This document shows, piece by piece, positions 1 through 7,790 of a DNA stretch of 64,000 nucleotides. The first letter of the stretch is position 1. Each line of letters opens with the position of its first letter. The notes beneath the pieces are model-generated. The model was not told where the DNA came from. It worked only from the letters and a program-made list of their open reading frames with translations, and searched no databases. The DNA is from CAINVV01 sp038323575 (GTDB taxonomy: Bacteria > Bacteroidota > Bacteroidia > Bacteroidales > Prolixibacteraceae): positions 45,554 to 109,553 of the forward strand of contig JBBQHB010000005.1 of assembly GCA_038323575.1 (NCBI GenBank). Reading direction: 5' to 3'. The translations under genes and the position numbers were made by a program.

Positions 1-617
1 TTGCGTTCTTTTGATTCTTTAAGATCACCGAAGCGGAAGATTGATTTTGCCGCGAAGAGGAACCCGATTGCTTCCCAGTGACCTGATAAAACAAAAGCAA
101 AGACAAAAAGACGTTCGAGTATTCCAATGGTCTTACCTGCTTCCTGTAATGAGCCGTCATCCTCATCGATTGTATGCGGCGTCCATTTTGAGATATAAAA
201 CTTTACCGCGATTGATATGGGTGTAGTGAGTGCGTATGCCGCAGTAATAAAAACCAGTAAATGATCTGGTTTAATATTTCGTAACGGGGATTCACCGGCT
301 GAATAAACAAGCCAAATAGCTGTAAGCAGTAAAAGATGGATAGCCTGATCAACAAAAAAGTACCACCGTCCGTTTTCTTTTATAGAATACAGTTTAACAA
401 CATCAATAACCAGGTGCGCCAAAGCAATTATTGCCGCCCACTTCCAGAAGGTGAAATCAAATACCAGCAGCATGATAAGCGCAAAATGGATAAATGAGTG
501 TAGGTAAAGTTGCCATGAACCCAGTTTATTTTTCTCTTTGGCTTTTACCCAACTGTCGGGTTGCAGTAGAAAGTCGCCCATCAGATGTGCCAAAACAAGT
601 TTTATCAAGAGTATCAT
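1..617 (-). CDS. DUF3307 family integral membrane protein (3' end off the window)
   Basis: The reverse strand from an ATG at 617 is open to the left edge (at least 205 codons, no stop), so the C-terminus is missing. The product begins MILLIKLVLAHLMGDFLLQP, the typical opening of the DUF3307 membrane family, followed by hydrophobic stretches around residues 40-70, 95-110 and 120-140 and conserved-looking His/Asp residues (LVLAHLMGD, LAHLVIDVVK, FFVDQAIH). Its ATG overlaps the TGA of the SatD-family gene (ATGA, 614-617), so the two are translationally coupled and share the operator-controlled promoter at 1248-1318. The biochemical role of the family is unknown. Pairing with SatD in Bacteroidota is something I recall, not something tested here. 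Confidence 0.85.
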   Translation of the reverse strand, partial: MILLIKLVLAHLMGDFLLQPDSWVKAKEKNKLGSWQLYLHSFIHFALIMLLVFDFTFWKWAAIIALAHLVIDVVKLYSIKENGRWYFFVDQAIHLLLLTAIWLVYSAGESPLRNIKPDHLLVFITAAYALTTPISIAVKFYISKWTPHTIDEDDGSLQEAGKTIGILERLFVFAFVLSGHWEAIGFLFAAKSIFRFGDLKESKER

Positions 618-1228
618 AACAATTGCATTATTTTTTTTTGATACAAATCATTCAGTTCTTTCAATTCATCATAATGTGCCCTCGCAAGGCGATTACTTAC
701 CGCATTTTGTCTGAGATTGCCCAGCATCTGCCCAAGTTCTTCCTGAGATAATTGGGGATTGAATAATTTGAGATGGATTACTTCAGCAGATTTTAACGAC
801 CAGTTGTCCATGAAAATCATTCCGAGCCTAAGGCAAAGGTTCATTGTTGCATCAAATTCCAACCATGGGGTTTTTATTGCCAGGGTAAGTTTTTCTTTTT
901 TAAGAAGAGAGAATTTTTCACCCGAATTGATAAATGCCGGGCCATTGCTTTCGGTTATCCTTTCGCCCTGGTAGGTAATGTCGCCAATGCCGATGGCCAG
1001 TCTCACATCGAGGGGTTTTACCATCTTGATGGCAGCTTTTAGCTTTATTGCAGCCAGAAGCGCTTTGAGCGGATCGTCGACCCGGAACTGGAATGTATCA
1101 CCTTTATAGGTTTCCCAGGATACGGGGCTGTTACCATATAATTTCAGTTCTTCTTTCAGGAGTCCCAGCCAACTTTCGGGGGGTCTCCTGCGCGAATTAA
1201 TTATATCGCCGGTTATTACACTTATCAT
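614..1228 (-). CDS. SatD family protein, probable autoregulator with C-terminal HTH
   Basis: The protein has 204 residues and opens MISVITGDIINSRR, the SatD-family start. Residues about 1-140 resemble the family's degenerate cyclase-like domain (YKGDTFQF, VRLAIGIGDI). Residues about 160-200 read as a helix-turn-helix (LSQEELGQMLG, then NAVSNRLARAHYDEL), so DNA binding is plausible. The gene sits 83 bp behind hsdS but has its own promoter: a TATCTTTG -7 box at 1255-1248 and two dyad operators at 1266-1289 and 1294-1317. It overlaps the downstream DUF3307 gene by 4 bp. The family assignment is firm. Repression of its own promoter is inferred from the HTH and the operators. A run of nine A residues lies near the 3' end of the coding strand. 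Confidence 0.82.
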   Translation of the reverse strand: MISVITGDIINSRRRPPESWLGLLKEELKLYGNSPVSWETYKGDTFQFRVDDPLKALLAAIKLKAAIKMVKPLDVRLAIGIGDITYQGERITESNGPAFINSGEKFSLLKKEKLTLAIKTPWLEFDATMNLCLRLGMIFMDNWSLKSAEVIHLKLFNPQLSQEELGQMLGNLRQNAVSNRLARAHYDELKELNDLYQKKIMQLL

Positions 1229-1247
1229 CTCATTCGATTTATTATCT

Positions 1248-1255
1248 CAAAGATA
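1248..1255 (-). promoter_or_regulatory. -7 promoter box of the satD-DUF3307 operon
   Basis: Read on the minus strand this is TATCTTTG, an exact match to the Bacteroidota -7 consensus TAnnTTTG, 20 nt before the satD ATG. The expected -33 position falls within the neighbouring operator arm (1266-1274) and is not a good TTTG, which fits a promoter that is controlled by occupancy of that operator. No transcript start is known. Confidence 0.55.
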
Positions 1256-1261
1256 TCATTT

Positions 1262-1318
1262 AATAACGTGATAAACTGAAATATCACCTAAATACGTGAT
1301 AAATTAAATTATCACGTT
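1262..1318. promoter_or_regulatory. Double palindromic operator upstream of satD
   Basis: The segment holds two 24-bp dyads of the form ACGTGATAA-N6-TTATCACGT. The one at 1294-1317 is perfect. The one at 1266-1289 is imperfect (right arm ATATCACCT). They start 28 bp apart, and the outermost arms also make the whole 57-bp segment an approximate palindrome. The distal dyad overlaps the last codons and TGA of hsdS (1312-1317). The proximal one lies between the -7 box and the -33 position. This is the expected layout for a dimeric repressor, most simply the SatD-family protein itself. Confidence 0.75.
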
Positions 1319-2475
1319 ATTGTGCCTGGTGCCAGTTCATTCGTCAGCAGAACCATTTCTAAGGATTTCTCCCCTCCCAACAAATCCCCCATCAACCCCC
1401 GCTTAATCGATTGGTATTTTTGGAGAAGGGTTTCTTCGGCATTCATTTTATTATCAAGGGCTAATAGCCGATTCCCGATTTCTTTCTGTTCGTTGTGGTG
1501 TGGTTTTGTAATGAATAAACGCAATATTTTAGCAACAGCCAATCCTGGTTGAGCTGATGCCTCAGAATATTGGTTAAGGTTCATGTAATCAAGTTTTTGA
1601 GAAAGCCAGTCAACATTAATATCTTTATTTACAGTTACAACTACAGCATGTTCTGATGCAAAGAAATTACCCGAAACTCGGGTGATATTTCCACACAAAG
1701 CACCTTGCCTGCCAATAAGCACAAAATCACCTTCATGGGTATAAGTTGTAGTAAATCCTCTCAATCCATTTCCTCCAAAAACAGGGAATTCTCCGCTATC
1801 TGCAATAAATTTAGATGTGATACCCTCTCCACTTTTCATGGTTGAAATCTCTCCTAGTCTCTTCACCTCCCACTCCTTCGGTATCATCCCCAACTCCGAG
1901 GTTTTGTAAAGTTCCGGCGCTTCCTCGTGGCGGGGACGCAGGCGGCCGTTGGCATCCAGTCCGCGGGTAAACAAATCGTGCAGGAGCCCTTGTTTGATGG
2001 CTTTGTATTTGGCGATGGCGGATTGAGTTTGGGAGATAACGGAGTCGCAAGTGGTGAGGATATGGGCGATTTTTTGCTGCGAAGATTTCTCTGTTGGAAT
2101 CTTTAACCTAATTTTCTCGATAATTCCACCAGTTATGACAGGCTGTGCACTCTGAAAAGCATAATCTCTTAAATTTAGATTAGAAAGTACATAATACCAA
2201 AATTTAGAATCTTGATTACTATTGAGAAAGGATACAACTAAAGCATTATCAGTAATCCAACTCTTAACTTGTGTAATATGCACATTACCACAGAGAGCAC
2301 CAACTCTACCAATAATTAATCTGCTTTCATCAAATAAAAAATGATTATGAAATCCAGTAATTCCATTCCCTCCATAAACTGGGAATTGTCCAGGTTTCAT
2401 TTTTGAGTCAGGCAATCCTTCTCCGCTTGAAACTTTAATGAATTCATTCAACCTCACTTCCCTCCACTCACTCAT
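1312..2475 (-). CDS. hsdS: Type I restriction-modification specificity subunit HsdS
   Basis: HsdS gives the type I methylase its DNA sequence specificity. The product has 387 residues, with two target recognition domains (about 1-150 and 195-340), each followed by a conserved spacer helix ending in the ..YK.IK.GLLHDL and YQSIKRGLMGDLL signatures. The ATG at 2475 is preferred over an in-frame ATG at 2532 because it starts at MSEWREV and overlaps the stop of the upstream BRO-N gene by 8 bp. The two recognition domains are clearly homologous: FPVYGGNGITGF and GALCGNV in the first, FPVFGGNGLRGF and GALCGNI in the second. A bipartite target with similar half-sites is therefore likely. The stop lies in the satD operator. 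Partner HsdM is encoded upstream; no hsdR is in the window. Confidence 0.93.
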   Translation of the reverse strand: MSEWREVRLNEFIKVSSGEGLPDSKMKPGQFPVYGGNGITGFHNHFLFDESRLIIGRVGALCGNVHITQVKSWITDNALVVSFLNSNQDSKFWYYVLSNLNLRDYAFQSAQPVITGGIIEKIRLKIPTEKSSQQKIAHILTTCDSVISQTQSAIAKYKAIKQGLLHDLFTRGLDANGRLRPRHEEAPELYKTSELGMIPKEWEVKRLGEISTMKSGEGITSKFIADSGEFPVFGGNGLRGFTTTYTHEGDFVLIGRQGALCGNITRVSGNFFASEHAVVVTVNKDINVDWLSQKLDYMNLNQYSEASAQPGLAVAKILRLFITKPHHNEQKEIGNRLLALDNKMNAEETLLQKYQSIKRGLMGDLLGGEKSLEMVLLTNELAPGTIT

Positions 2476-3004
2476 CCCCCAACTCCTTCCTTTTCTTTTT
2501 CGTTGCGGCAATTTGGCGAATCGACTTGGCATTGAGTGGAGTAACCACTTTTTGTCCGGTACTTGCTTCTAATTGCTGACGCGCCACGCGGGCCACATCG
2601 CCCCCTTTGCGGGCAGCAACGGCGCTTTCACCGAAAGTTTGCGGATCGGTAGCCACAGAAATATCTTTGGTGGAGGCTTCTGCCAGCCAAAGTTTAAATG
2701 GCTCGGCTTTGGGAGATGGAATGGATTGGATGAGTCGGAAAAGTTGCTCACTATCAGCCACATCCGTTAAATATACTTTCCCGTCGGAAGAGGGCATTTT
2801 CAGTTGACTACAATTTGTAGTCAACTGACTGCCTTCTTTCTTCAAGCGATTTTTGAGTACACTCCAATATTTCCGCGGGTTCGGACTGTCAGTCAGTACC
2901 GCCACCACATCCACAACAGAGAAATACCATTTCTCCTGCCCGTCGTCCCATACCGTGCGGACTTTTTTATCCCCGAATATTTTTAGCGCATTTTGCTTTG
3001 TCAT
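2468..3004 (-). CDS. BRO N-terminal domain (antirepressor-like) protein in the hsd operon
   Basis: The protein has 178 residues. The N-terminal part (about 1-115) matches the Bro-N/prophage antirepressor domain: VWDDGQEKWYFSVVDVVAVL, then the ..RKYWSVLKNRLKKEGSQ.. segment. The C-terminus is short and basic (ATKKKRKEL). Bro-N domains bind DNA, so a regulatory or accessory role in the restriction-modification locus is plausible but not shown. The gene lies between dinD (95 bp upstream) and hsdS (8-bp overlap), the usual place for cargo genes in Bacteroidota type I loci. A perfect 27-bp palindrome is embedded in the coding sequence at 2801-2827. Confidence 0.8.
   Translation of the reverse strand: MTKQNALKIFGDKKVRTVWDDGQEKWYFSVVDVVAVLTDSPNPRKYWSVLKNRLKKEGSQLTTNCSQLKMPSSDGKVYLTDVADSEQLFRLIQSIPSPKAEPFKLWLAEASTKDISVATDPQTFGESAVAARKGGDVARVARQQLEASTGQKVVTPLNAKSIRQIAATKKKRKELGDE
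2801..2827. repeat. Perfect 27-bp palindrome inside the BRO-N gene
   Basis: CAGTTGACTACAA, one central T, then TTGTAGTCAACTG: 13-bp perfect arms. On the coding strand it encodes the stretch around SQLTTNCSQL. It could be an operator, a recombination site, or a coincidence of repeated codons, since SQL occurs twice in the encoded peptide. Confidence 0.8.
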
Positions 3005-3099
3005 AATTGGCTTCTCCTCTAATTAGCTGATTACCACAATTTATCATCTCTTTAAACTCACCTTCCCGGTTCGATCCAATTTCTTAGACGTTGCAAGTA

Positions 3100-3957
3100 T
3101 TATTCAGTTGCATCATTGTTTAAACCCTTAAGTTTTTTACCGGCAATATTTCTGTCGGCTGTTTTCACTCTTCGTTCCAGTTTTTTAAGGTCTTCTTCGG
3201 GTGGTAAAACTTCTGGTTTTATCCCGCTTTTACCCAAAAGCAAACGAATGTCGGTATTGTTTTTTACATGCTCGTTGGTGATTCGATTCTCACCTTTCAA
3301 ATCGTTTTTCTTGACGTTGAAATTGGTAATTTCAGTTGCCAACTGCTTGGCGGTAATGGTTATGGTGGGTAAAAAGTCGGCCAATGGCCGGTTCTCCGGA
3401 ACACCCAACTTTCGTTTCATGGCGCTGGTGTTGTGACCTCCAAACAATGCCCAGTCGCCTTTGCTTCGGATATTTGCAAAACCTTTGTTATCAACACCCC
3501 TTTCATAAATATTTTTAGAGAGTTCGGTTTCGGTGGCTGCCAGTTTTTCCCTTGCCTGCAATCGTTCGTTTAACTGAATTCTTTCCTCAAGCAATTCCTG
3601 CTTCCGGGTTTGTATGGCAAAGTAACTTTGGGCAAAAGCAATCTGTTCTTTGCGTGGATCTCCGTTTTGGGCAATAAGGTAACAGGCATAGCGGGTAAGC
3701 ATGACGTCGTCAATTTGCTTACTTGCACCTTTGGGCATATCGATCGTTTTGTTGACGTCAACGAAATGATCGGAAACCGCTTCACCAGTGGTTTTGCAGC
3801 TTTCTTTGGCTTTATCAACAATATTCAAAAAGTTACGCCAATCGGCATATCCTAATAGGGTTTGCAATTCGCGGGCAAGCCAATATTCGATACCGTCTTG
3901 TTCGTATGCAAATTCTTCGAAACTGCGGTTTAACCTGGTAATTATTTCTTTATCCAT
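3100..3957 (-). CDS. dinD: DNA damage-inducible protein D homologue (DinD)
   Basis: The protein has 285 residues and matches DinD along its whole length: the Bro-N-like N-terminus (DGIEYWLARELQTLLGYADWRNF), the middle MLTRYACYLIAQNGDPRK with IAFAQSYFAIQTRKQE, and the C-terminal GHNTSAMKRKLGVPENRPLAD (given here in parts). E. coli DinD is an SOS-induced protein that acts on RecA filaments. In Bacteroidota the gene is often cargo in type I restriction-modification operons, as here: 13 bp after hsdM and 95 bp before the BRO-N gene. No LexA-like site was recognised. Its role in this locus is not established. Confidence 0.9.
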   Translation of the reverse strand: MDKEIITRLNRSFEEFAYEQDGIEYWLARELQTLLGYADWRNFLNIVDKAKESCKTTGEAVSDHFVDVNKTIDMPKGASKQIDDVMLTRYACYLIAQNGDPRKEQIAFAQSYFAIQTRKQELLEERIQLNERLQAREKLAATETELSKNIYERGVDNKGFANIRSKGDWALFGGHNTSAMKRKLGVPENRPLADFLPTITITAKQLATEITNFNVKKNDLKGENRITNEHVKNNTDIRLLLGKSGIKPEVLPPEEDLKKLERRVKTADRNIAGKKLKGLNNDATE

Positions 3958-3970
3958 GGTCGATTATTTA

Positions 3971-6568
3971 TTATTCATAACCCAATTCCTCCATAAAACG
4001 GTTCAACTCCTGGGTGAAGGAATCCCGTTCAGTCAGGATATCGGTCAGCGTAACGGTGTATTTGTCGTGGAGTTCTTCCACGGATTGCTGTAATCCGCGG
4101 GTATGGGCATCGAGGTAACTATTGATGGTAGAATGCAGGATGGTTAACCAACGATTGACGATCAGAGGCTTGGCTTCTTCGGCAGTTATCTGCTCGCGGG
4201 ACTGTTCCACCGTTTCATTCTTGTATTGTTCGATCAGGCGGATGGTCGAAGCACATGCCTTGAGTTCATTTTCCAAATCAACATGGCGCTGAATGCCGGC
4301 TTCGGCAGTTTTGATCTCCTGCGTCAACGAAAGCAGGGTTGCCTGAAGCTGCGCCAACGCTTGTTTCAAGGCAGGTATCCCGGCGCTTTCGAAGACATTT
4401 TGGTAAGCCTGAATCCTTTTTTGCAGGCTTTTTGCCTCTTTCTCCTGCTCTTTGAGTTGCCCGTTCAGTTGCTTGATGGTTGCTTTTATCTCCGAAATCT
4501 GGTTTTTGGGAATGACCTGATAATCGGTATCGTTCCATTCTCCATCTTCCAGTTCAGCTACTTCGGCAAATTGCGCTTCCAACTCCTCCTTGCGGGATTG
4601 GCTGGCCCTCAGTTCGGCCAATAATTTTGGGAACTGGCTTTCCAGGATGGCCTCTTCCGGGATCAGTTCGGCATTCCAGCCACTGGCGGCTACCGATTTG
4701 AAATCCGTTTCCAACTCGTTCAGGTATTGTGCGAATGCCCCGCGACTTTGGAATTCGTCTAACAGCGGATGTTCCAGTCCGGCGGTTTTGCCGGCAAAAC
4801 TTTGCGACAGGGCCTGGGTAAAATGGTACACTTCTTTGTCTTCGGGTAATTTGTCCAGCAAGGGTAAGCAATTTTGCCAGAACTCCTCCATCTTGTCTTT
4901 GTACAACTGCATGGCTTTTGCATATCCCGCCGAACCGAGTATCACCTCTTTGATCACTTCTTTAGAGCCAATTGCTTCACTAAATTGATGGTATCCCTTT
5001 TTGCCGTGAACGAAAAGCAACTCTTTCAATCCATCGTAGCAGGCAAAAGCGCTATCCAGGTTACTGATTTCAGCATCCGGCAGACCACCTTTGAGATGGG
5101 CGTGCACATCGTGCGGCGTTGGTTCCGGGGCATTGTCCACATACCTGCGAATGTTGCAGTTAAATTCTTCGGCTTCCAGCTCTGCCTTGTTTACCAGCCG
5201 GCTGTATTTCTGCAGTGTTTTTTTGTGGGTGTAGCAATAGGATATTTTCTCGATGTCCTCGGGGCGCAGGCTGTTCTGGTTTTTCCCCTCTTTGTATTCG
5301 CGGTCGGCATTGATGAAGAATACGCCTTTTCGGTTGACTGCATCGGCTTTGTTGACAATCAGGATAGAGGCAGGTATGCCGGTGCCGAAAAACAGTCCGG
5401 GCGGCAGTCCGATGATGCACTCCAGGATACCCTGTTCGATCAGCCGTTTCCGCATCCTTTGCTCCTCGCCTCCGCGGAACAGCACACCGTGTGGCATCAC
5501 CACCGCCATGCGGCCGTTCTCTTTCAGCGTGGCGATCATGTGCTGCACAAACATAAAATCTGCCTGTTTCTTGGCGCTCATCCAGTTCTGGAAACGCTCC
5601 TTGAATTTCATGCCGGCAGTGGTATAGTTCTGCGAGAAAGGGGGATTGGCTACCACGATATCGTATTTCCGGAGCATACCGTTTTCGACCAGTTTAGGGT
5701 CAAGCAGTGTATCGCCCTGCTGGATATTGGCGTTGCGGATGCCATGGAAAATCATGTTCATCTTGCACATCTTGTAGATGCCGTCTTTCAGCTCCTGTCC
5801 ATGGATGGTGAGGTTTCGGGCGGTGCCGTAACGGGCTTCCACATAATTGCGCATGTTAATTACCAATCCGCCGGAGCCGATGGTCGGGTCGCAGATTTCG
5901 GCATCGATGGAGGGTTGCAGGATTTTCCCCATCAGTTGTACCACCGGGGATGGGGTATAAAATTCGCCGCCTTTCTTTCCGGCGCTTTCGGCAAAGTATT
6001 TGATCAGGAACTCGTAGGCGGCGCCCAGCAGGTCGGGAAATTCGAAGTGGTCGTCGGTTAACTTCCATGAATTGAAGTCTTTCAGCATTTGCGAAAGCAC
6101 CTCGTCGGAGAGGAGTTTTTCTCCTTTGGAGTTGACTGAATTGAACTTTGTGGTACTCAATACGCCCTGTAAAATATCGGCATTGGCATCTTCGAGGGCA
6201 TTCAAAGCTATACTCAAGGCATCCCCGACATTTTCAACGACAGTTGCGATACCAGGCCACTGTGAAGGAACCGATTCGTCTGCTTTCCACCGCGCTGCCT
6301 TTGGGACAAAAAATTCATATTCTTCGGCGTTGTTTTCTTCCAGTTCTGCGGCAAGCTCCGCTGCGCTCATTTCCGGAAATTCAGACAGCAGATGCTTCTC
6401 CCTTTCGGTACGGGCTATTTCGAACTGGTCGTTTACCCGCTTGAGGAAAAGCATCGCGATGATATAATCTTTGTATTCAGCAGCATCCAAACCGGCTGCC
6501 CGAAGATTATCGCATTGCAATTTGAGGAAGGTATTTAACTTGGAAAGGGAGATTTTCTTGTTGGGCAT
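3971..6568 (-). CDS. hsdM: Type I restriction-modification DNA methyltransferase subunit HsdM with long C-terminal extension
   Basis: HsdM transfers a methyl group from S-adenosylmethionine to adenine N6 within the site chosen by HsdS. The protein has 865 residues: an HsdM N-terminal helical domain (about 1-165), the AdoMet motif DPTIGSGG (227-234) and the catalytic NPPF (308-311). The methylase core ends near residue 500. Residues 500-865 form an extension with long charged, probably coiled-coil segments (about 690-800), which makes it longer than the usual 500-550 residues. The gene is first in hsdM-dinD-BRO-hsdS. A candidate -7 box lies 39 nt upstream. No hsdR follows, so the system may be modification-only or may use a distant HsdR. 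Confidence 0.93.
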   Translation of the reverse strand: MPNKKISLSKLNTFLKLQCDNLRAAGLDAAEYKDYIIAMLFLKRVNDQFEIARTEREKHLLSEFPEMSAAELAAELEENNAEEYEFFVPKAARWKADESVPSQWPGIATVVENVGDALSIALNALEDANADILQGVLSTTKFNSVNSKGEKLLSDEVLSQMLKDFNSWKLTDDHFEFPDLLGAAYEFLIKYFAESAGKKGGEFYTPSPVVQLMGKILQPSIDAEICDPTIGSGGLVINMRNYVEARYGTARNLTIHGQELKDGIYKMCKMNMIFHGIRNANIQQGDTLLDPKLVENGMLRKYDIVVANPPFSQNYTTAGMKFKERFQNWMSAKKQADFMFVQHMIATLKENGRMAVVMPHGVLFRGGEEQRMRKRLIEQGILECIIGLPPGLFFGTGIPASILIVNKADAVNRKGVFFINADREYKEGKNQNSLRPEDIEKISYCYTHKKTLQKYSRLVNKAELEAEEFNCNIRRYVDNAPEPTPHDVHAHLKGGLPDAEISNLDSAFACYDGLKELLFVHGKKGYHQFSEAIGSKEVIKEVILGSAGYAKAMQLYKDKMEEFWQNCLPLLDKLPEDKEVYHFTQALSQSFAGKTAGLEHPLLDEFQSRGAFAQYLNELETDFKSVAASGWNAELIPEEAILESQFPKLLAELRASQSRKEELEAQFAEVAELEDGEWNDTDYQVIPKNQISEIKATIKQLNGQLKEQEKEAKSLQKRIQAYQNVFESAGIPALKQALAQLQATLLSLTQEIKTAEAGIQRHVDLENELKACASTIRLIEQYKNETVEQSREQITAEEAKPLIVNRWLTILHSTINSYLDAHTRGLQQSVEELHDKYTVTLTDILTERDSFTQELNRFMEELGYE

Positions 6569-6606
6569 ATTGTGTAAAAAGGGATCAAACAGGTTTAATT
6601 GGTTAC

Positions 6607-6614
6607 CAAAGTTA
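6607..6614 (-). promoter_or_regulatory. Candidate -7 box of the hsd operon
   Basis: On the minus strand the bases read TAACTTTG, matching TAnnTTTG, 39 nt before the hsdM ATG. No convincing -33 TTTG is present at the right spacing, so the call is tentative. Confidence 0.4.
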
Positions 6615-6686
6615 CCTTTTTTTCCTGAACAACTGCCGATTAGCCAGACAGGTTCATTCAGGTGTGAAGGTTCAATTCAATTTCAA

Positions 6687-6712
6687 TTGAGCACGCTATT
6701 GCGTGTTCTCAA
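6687..6712 (-). terminator. Hairpin after the GT2 gene
   Basis: TTGAG-CACGC, loop TATT, then GCGTG-TT-CTCAA: two 5-bp stems separated by a 2-nt bulge. It lies about 26 nt after the stop of the glycosyltransferase gene and upstream of hsdM. There is no clear U-tract, so it is only a probable terminator. Confidence 0.4.
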
Positions 6713-6737
6713 ATATTGCTCACCAATGTGACTTTCA

Positions 6738-7667
6738 TTAAGATTCCGCCGAATCTTCATGGATTTTCTTAATAAAATAGATCGGCCGGTTTTGGGATTC
6801 TTTGTAAATACGGAAGACATATTCTCCCACGATCCCTAAGAAAATCAACTGAATAGAGCCAAGGAAATAGAGGCTAAGCAAGGTGGATGACCATCCGATA
6901 ATGGCAAAGCCAAGCATTTTATCCACCAGAACATAAATACCGGCAAACATAAAAACAATGGTACCTATGATGCCAAGGTAGAGGCATAACCGGATAGGGA
7001 ACCTGGAAAAGGAAAAAATGGCGTCGTTGGCCAGGGTAAAGAGTTTGGAAAAGCTCATTTTGGGTTCCCCATGCAAACGGTCTTCGCGGATGTATTCAAC
7101 TGTTCCCTGGTTGAATCCGATGAAGGAGCGCAGACCCGGCAGGTAGCGGACTTTTTCCTTCATGGAGAGGAGCGCCTGCAATGCATTGCGGGTCATCATG
7201 GAGAAGTTGCCTGCATTCTCCAGGTTTTCGATTCCGGCTATGTATTTAAAAATCAGGTGGAAGATGATGGTATATAAATTGCGTTGACTGCGCCCTTTCC
7301 TTCCGGTTCTTTTCCCGCTGACGATGTCAAAGCCTTCGGTTTTGATTTTTTGGTACATCTCTGCCAGCAATTCAGGCGGATCCTGAAGATCACCATCCAT
7401 CATGGCCACAATATCTCCGGTCGAAAACTCCAGTCCGGCGGTAAAAGCTGCCTGGTGACCAAAATTTTTAGACAGGGAGATGATCTTGATTTTTTTGTTC
7501 GCAGCCCGGTACTGCATAAGTTTCTTTACTGTACCATCTGAACTTCCGTCATCGACAAACAGTAATTCATAATCGACGACAAAAGATGACACAGCATTGA
7601 CCGATCTTGTTACCAAATCGTTGATCAGTTGCTCTTCGTTATAAACAGGGATTACCAGGCTGAACAT
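6738..7667 (-). CDS. Family 2 glycosyltransferase, polyprenyl-phosphate glycosyltransferase type
   Basis: It probably transfers a sugar from a nucleotide donor to a polyprenyl phosphate at the cytoplasmic membrane face, feeding cell-surface glycan synthesis. The GT-A domain starts MFSLVIPVYNEE, contains FVDDGSSDGT and the metal-binding MMDGDLQDPPE, and is followed by two C-terminal transmembrane helices (about residues 225-250 and 260-285), the layout of the DPM1/GtrB class (309 residues). The start at 7667 is chosen because the family begins at this IPVYNE segment; an in-frame ATG at 7721 would add 18 unrelated residues. A 14-bp tandem duplication lies directly upstream. The gene is not obviously linked to its neighbours. 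Confidence 0.9.
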   Translation of the reverse strand: MFSLVIPVYNEEQLINDLVTRSVNAVSSFVVDYELLFVDDGSSDGTVKKLMQYRAANKKIKIISLSKNFGHQAAFTAGLEFSTGDIVAMMDGDLQDPPELLAEMYQKIKTEGFDIVSGKRTGRKGRSQRNLYTIIFHLIFKYIAGIENLENAGNFSMMTRNALQALLSMKEKVRYLPGLRSFIGFNQGTVEYIREDRLHGEPKMSFSKLFTLANDAIFSFSRFPIRLCLYLGIIGTIVFMFAGIYVLVDKMLGFAIIGWSSTLLSLYFLGSIQLIFLGIVGEYVFRIYKESQNRPIYFIKKIHEDSAES

Positions 7668-7670
7668 CGA

Positions 7671-7698
7671 GATATGAATTATAAGATATGAATTATAA
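7671..7698. repeat. Tandem duplication of a 14-bp unit
   Basis: GATATGAATTATAA occurs twice head to tail, ending 4 bp from the GT2 start codon. A third partial copy follows (GTTATGAA). The same unit length and the same ATATGA core recur upstream of the MBL-fold gene at 32932-32973. Confidence 0.85.
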
Positions 7699-7706
7699 GT
7701 TATGAA

Positions 7707-7747
7707 GGCGTCCAAACACAAAAGTTAAATTCCTGTGTATGGACGCC
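7707..7747 (-). terminator. Long hairpin at the end of the ThuA/oxidoreductase operon
   Basis: Arms of 14 nt, GGCGTCCAAACACA (7707-7720) and TGTGTATGGACGCC (7734-7747), pair with one mismatch around a 13-nt loop. It lies 43 nt after the stop of the ThuA gene and before the GT2 gene, where a transcription end is expected. The following minus-strand bases are T-rich but are not a clean U-run. Confidence 0.55.
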
Positions 7748-7790
7748 TAAAATTACAAAAATCTGAGCAGCAAACTAATACATTGTCTTG

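Noticed and set aside
41..226. 61-codon plus-strand ORF at the left edge
   Set aside because: It overlaps the DUF3307 gene on the opposite strand, which is clearly the real coding frame.
4874..6061. 395-codon plus-strand ORF opposite hsdM
   Set aside because: It is antisense to the conserved methylase core and encodes no recognisable domain; the long open frame follows from the codon bias of hsdM.
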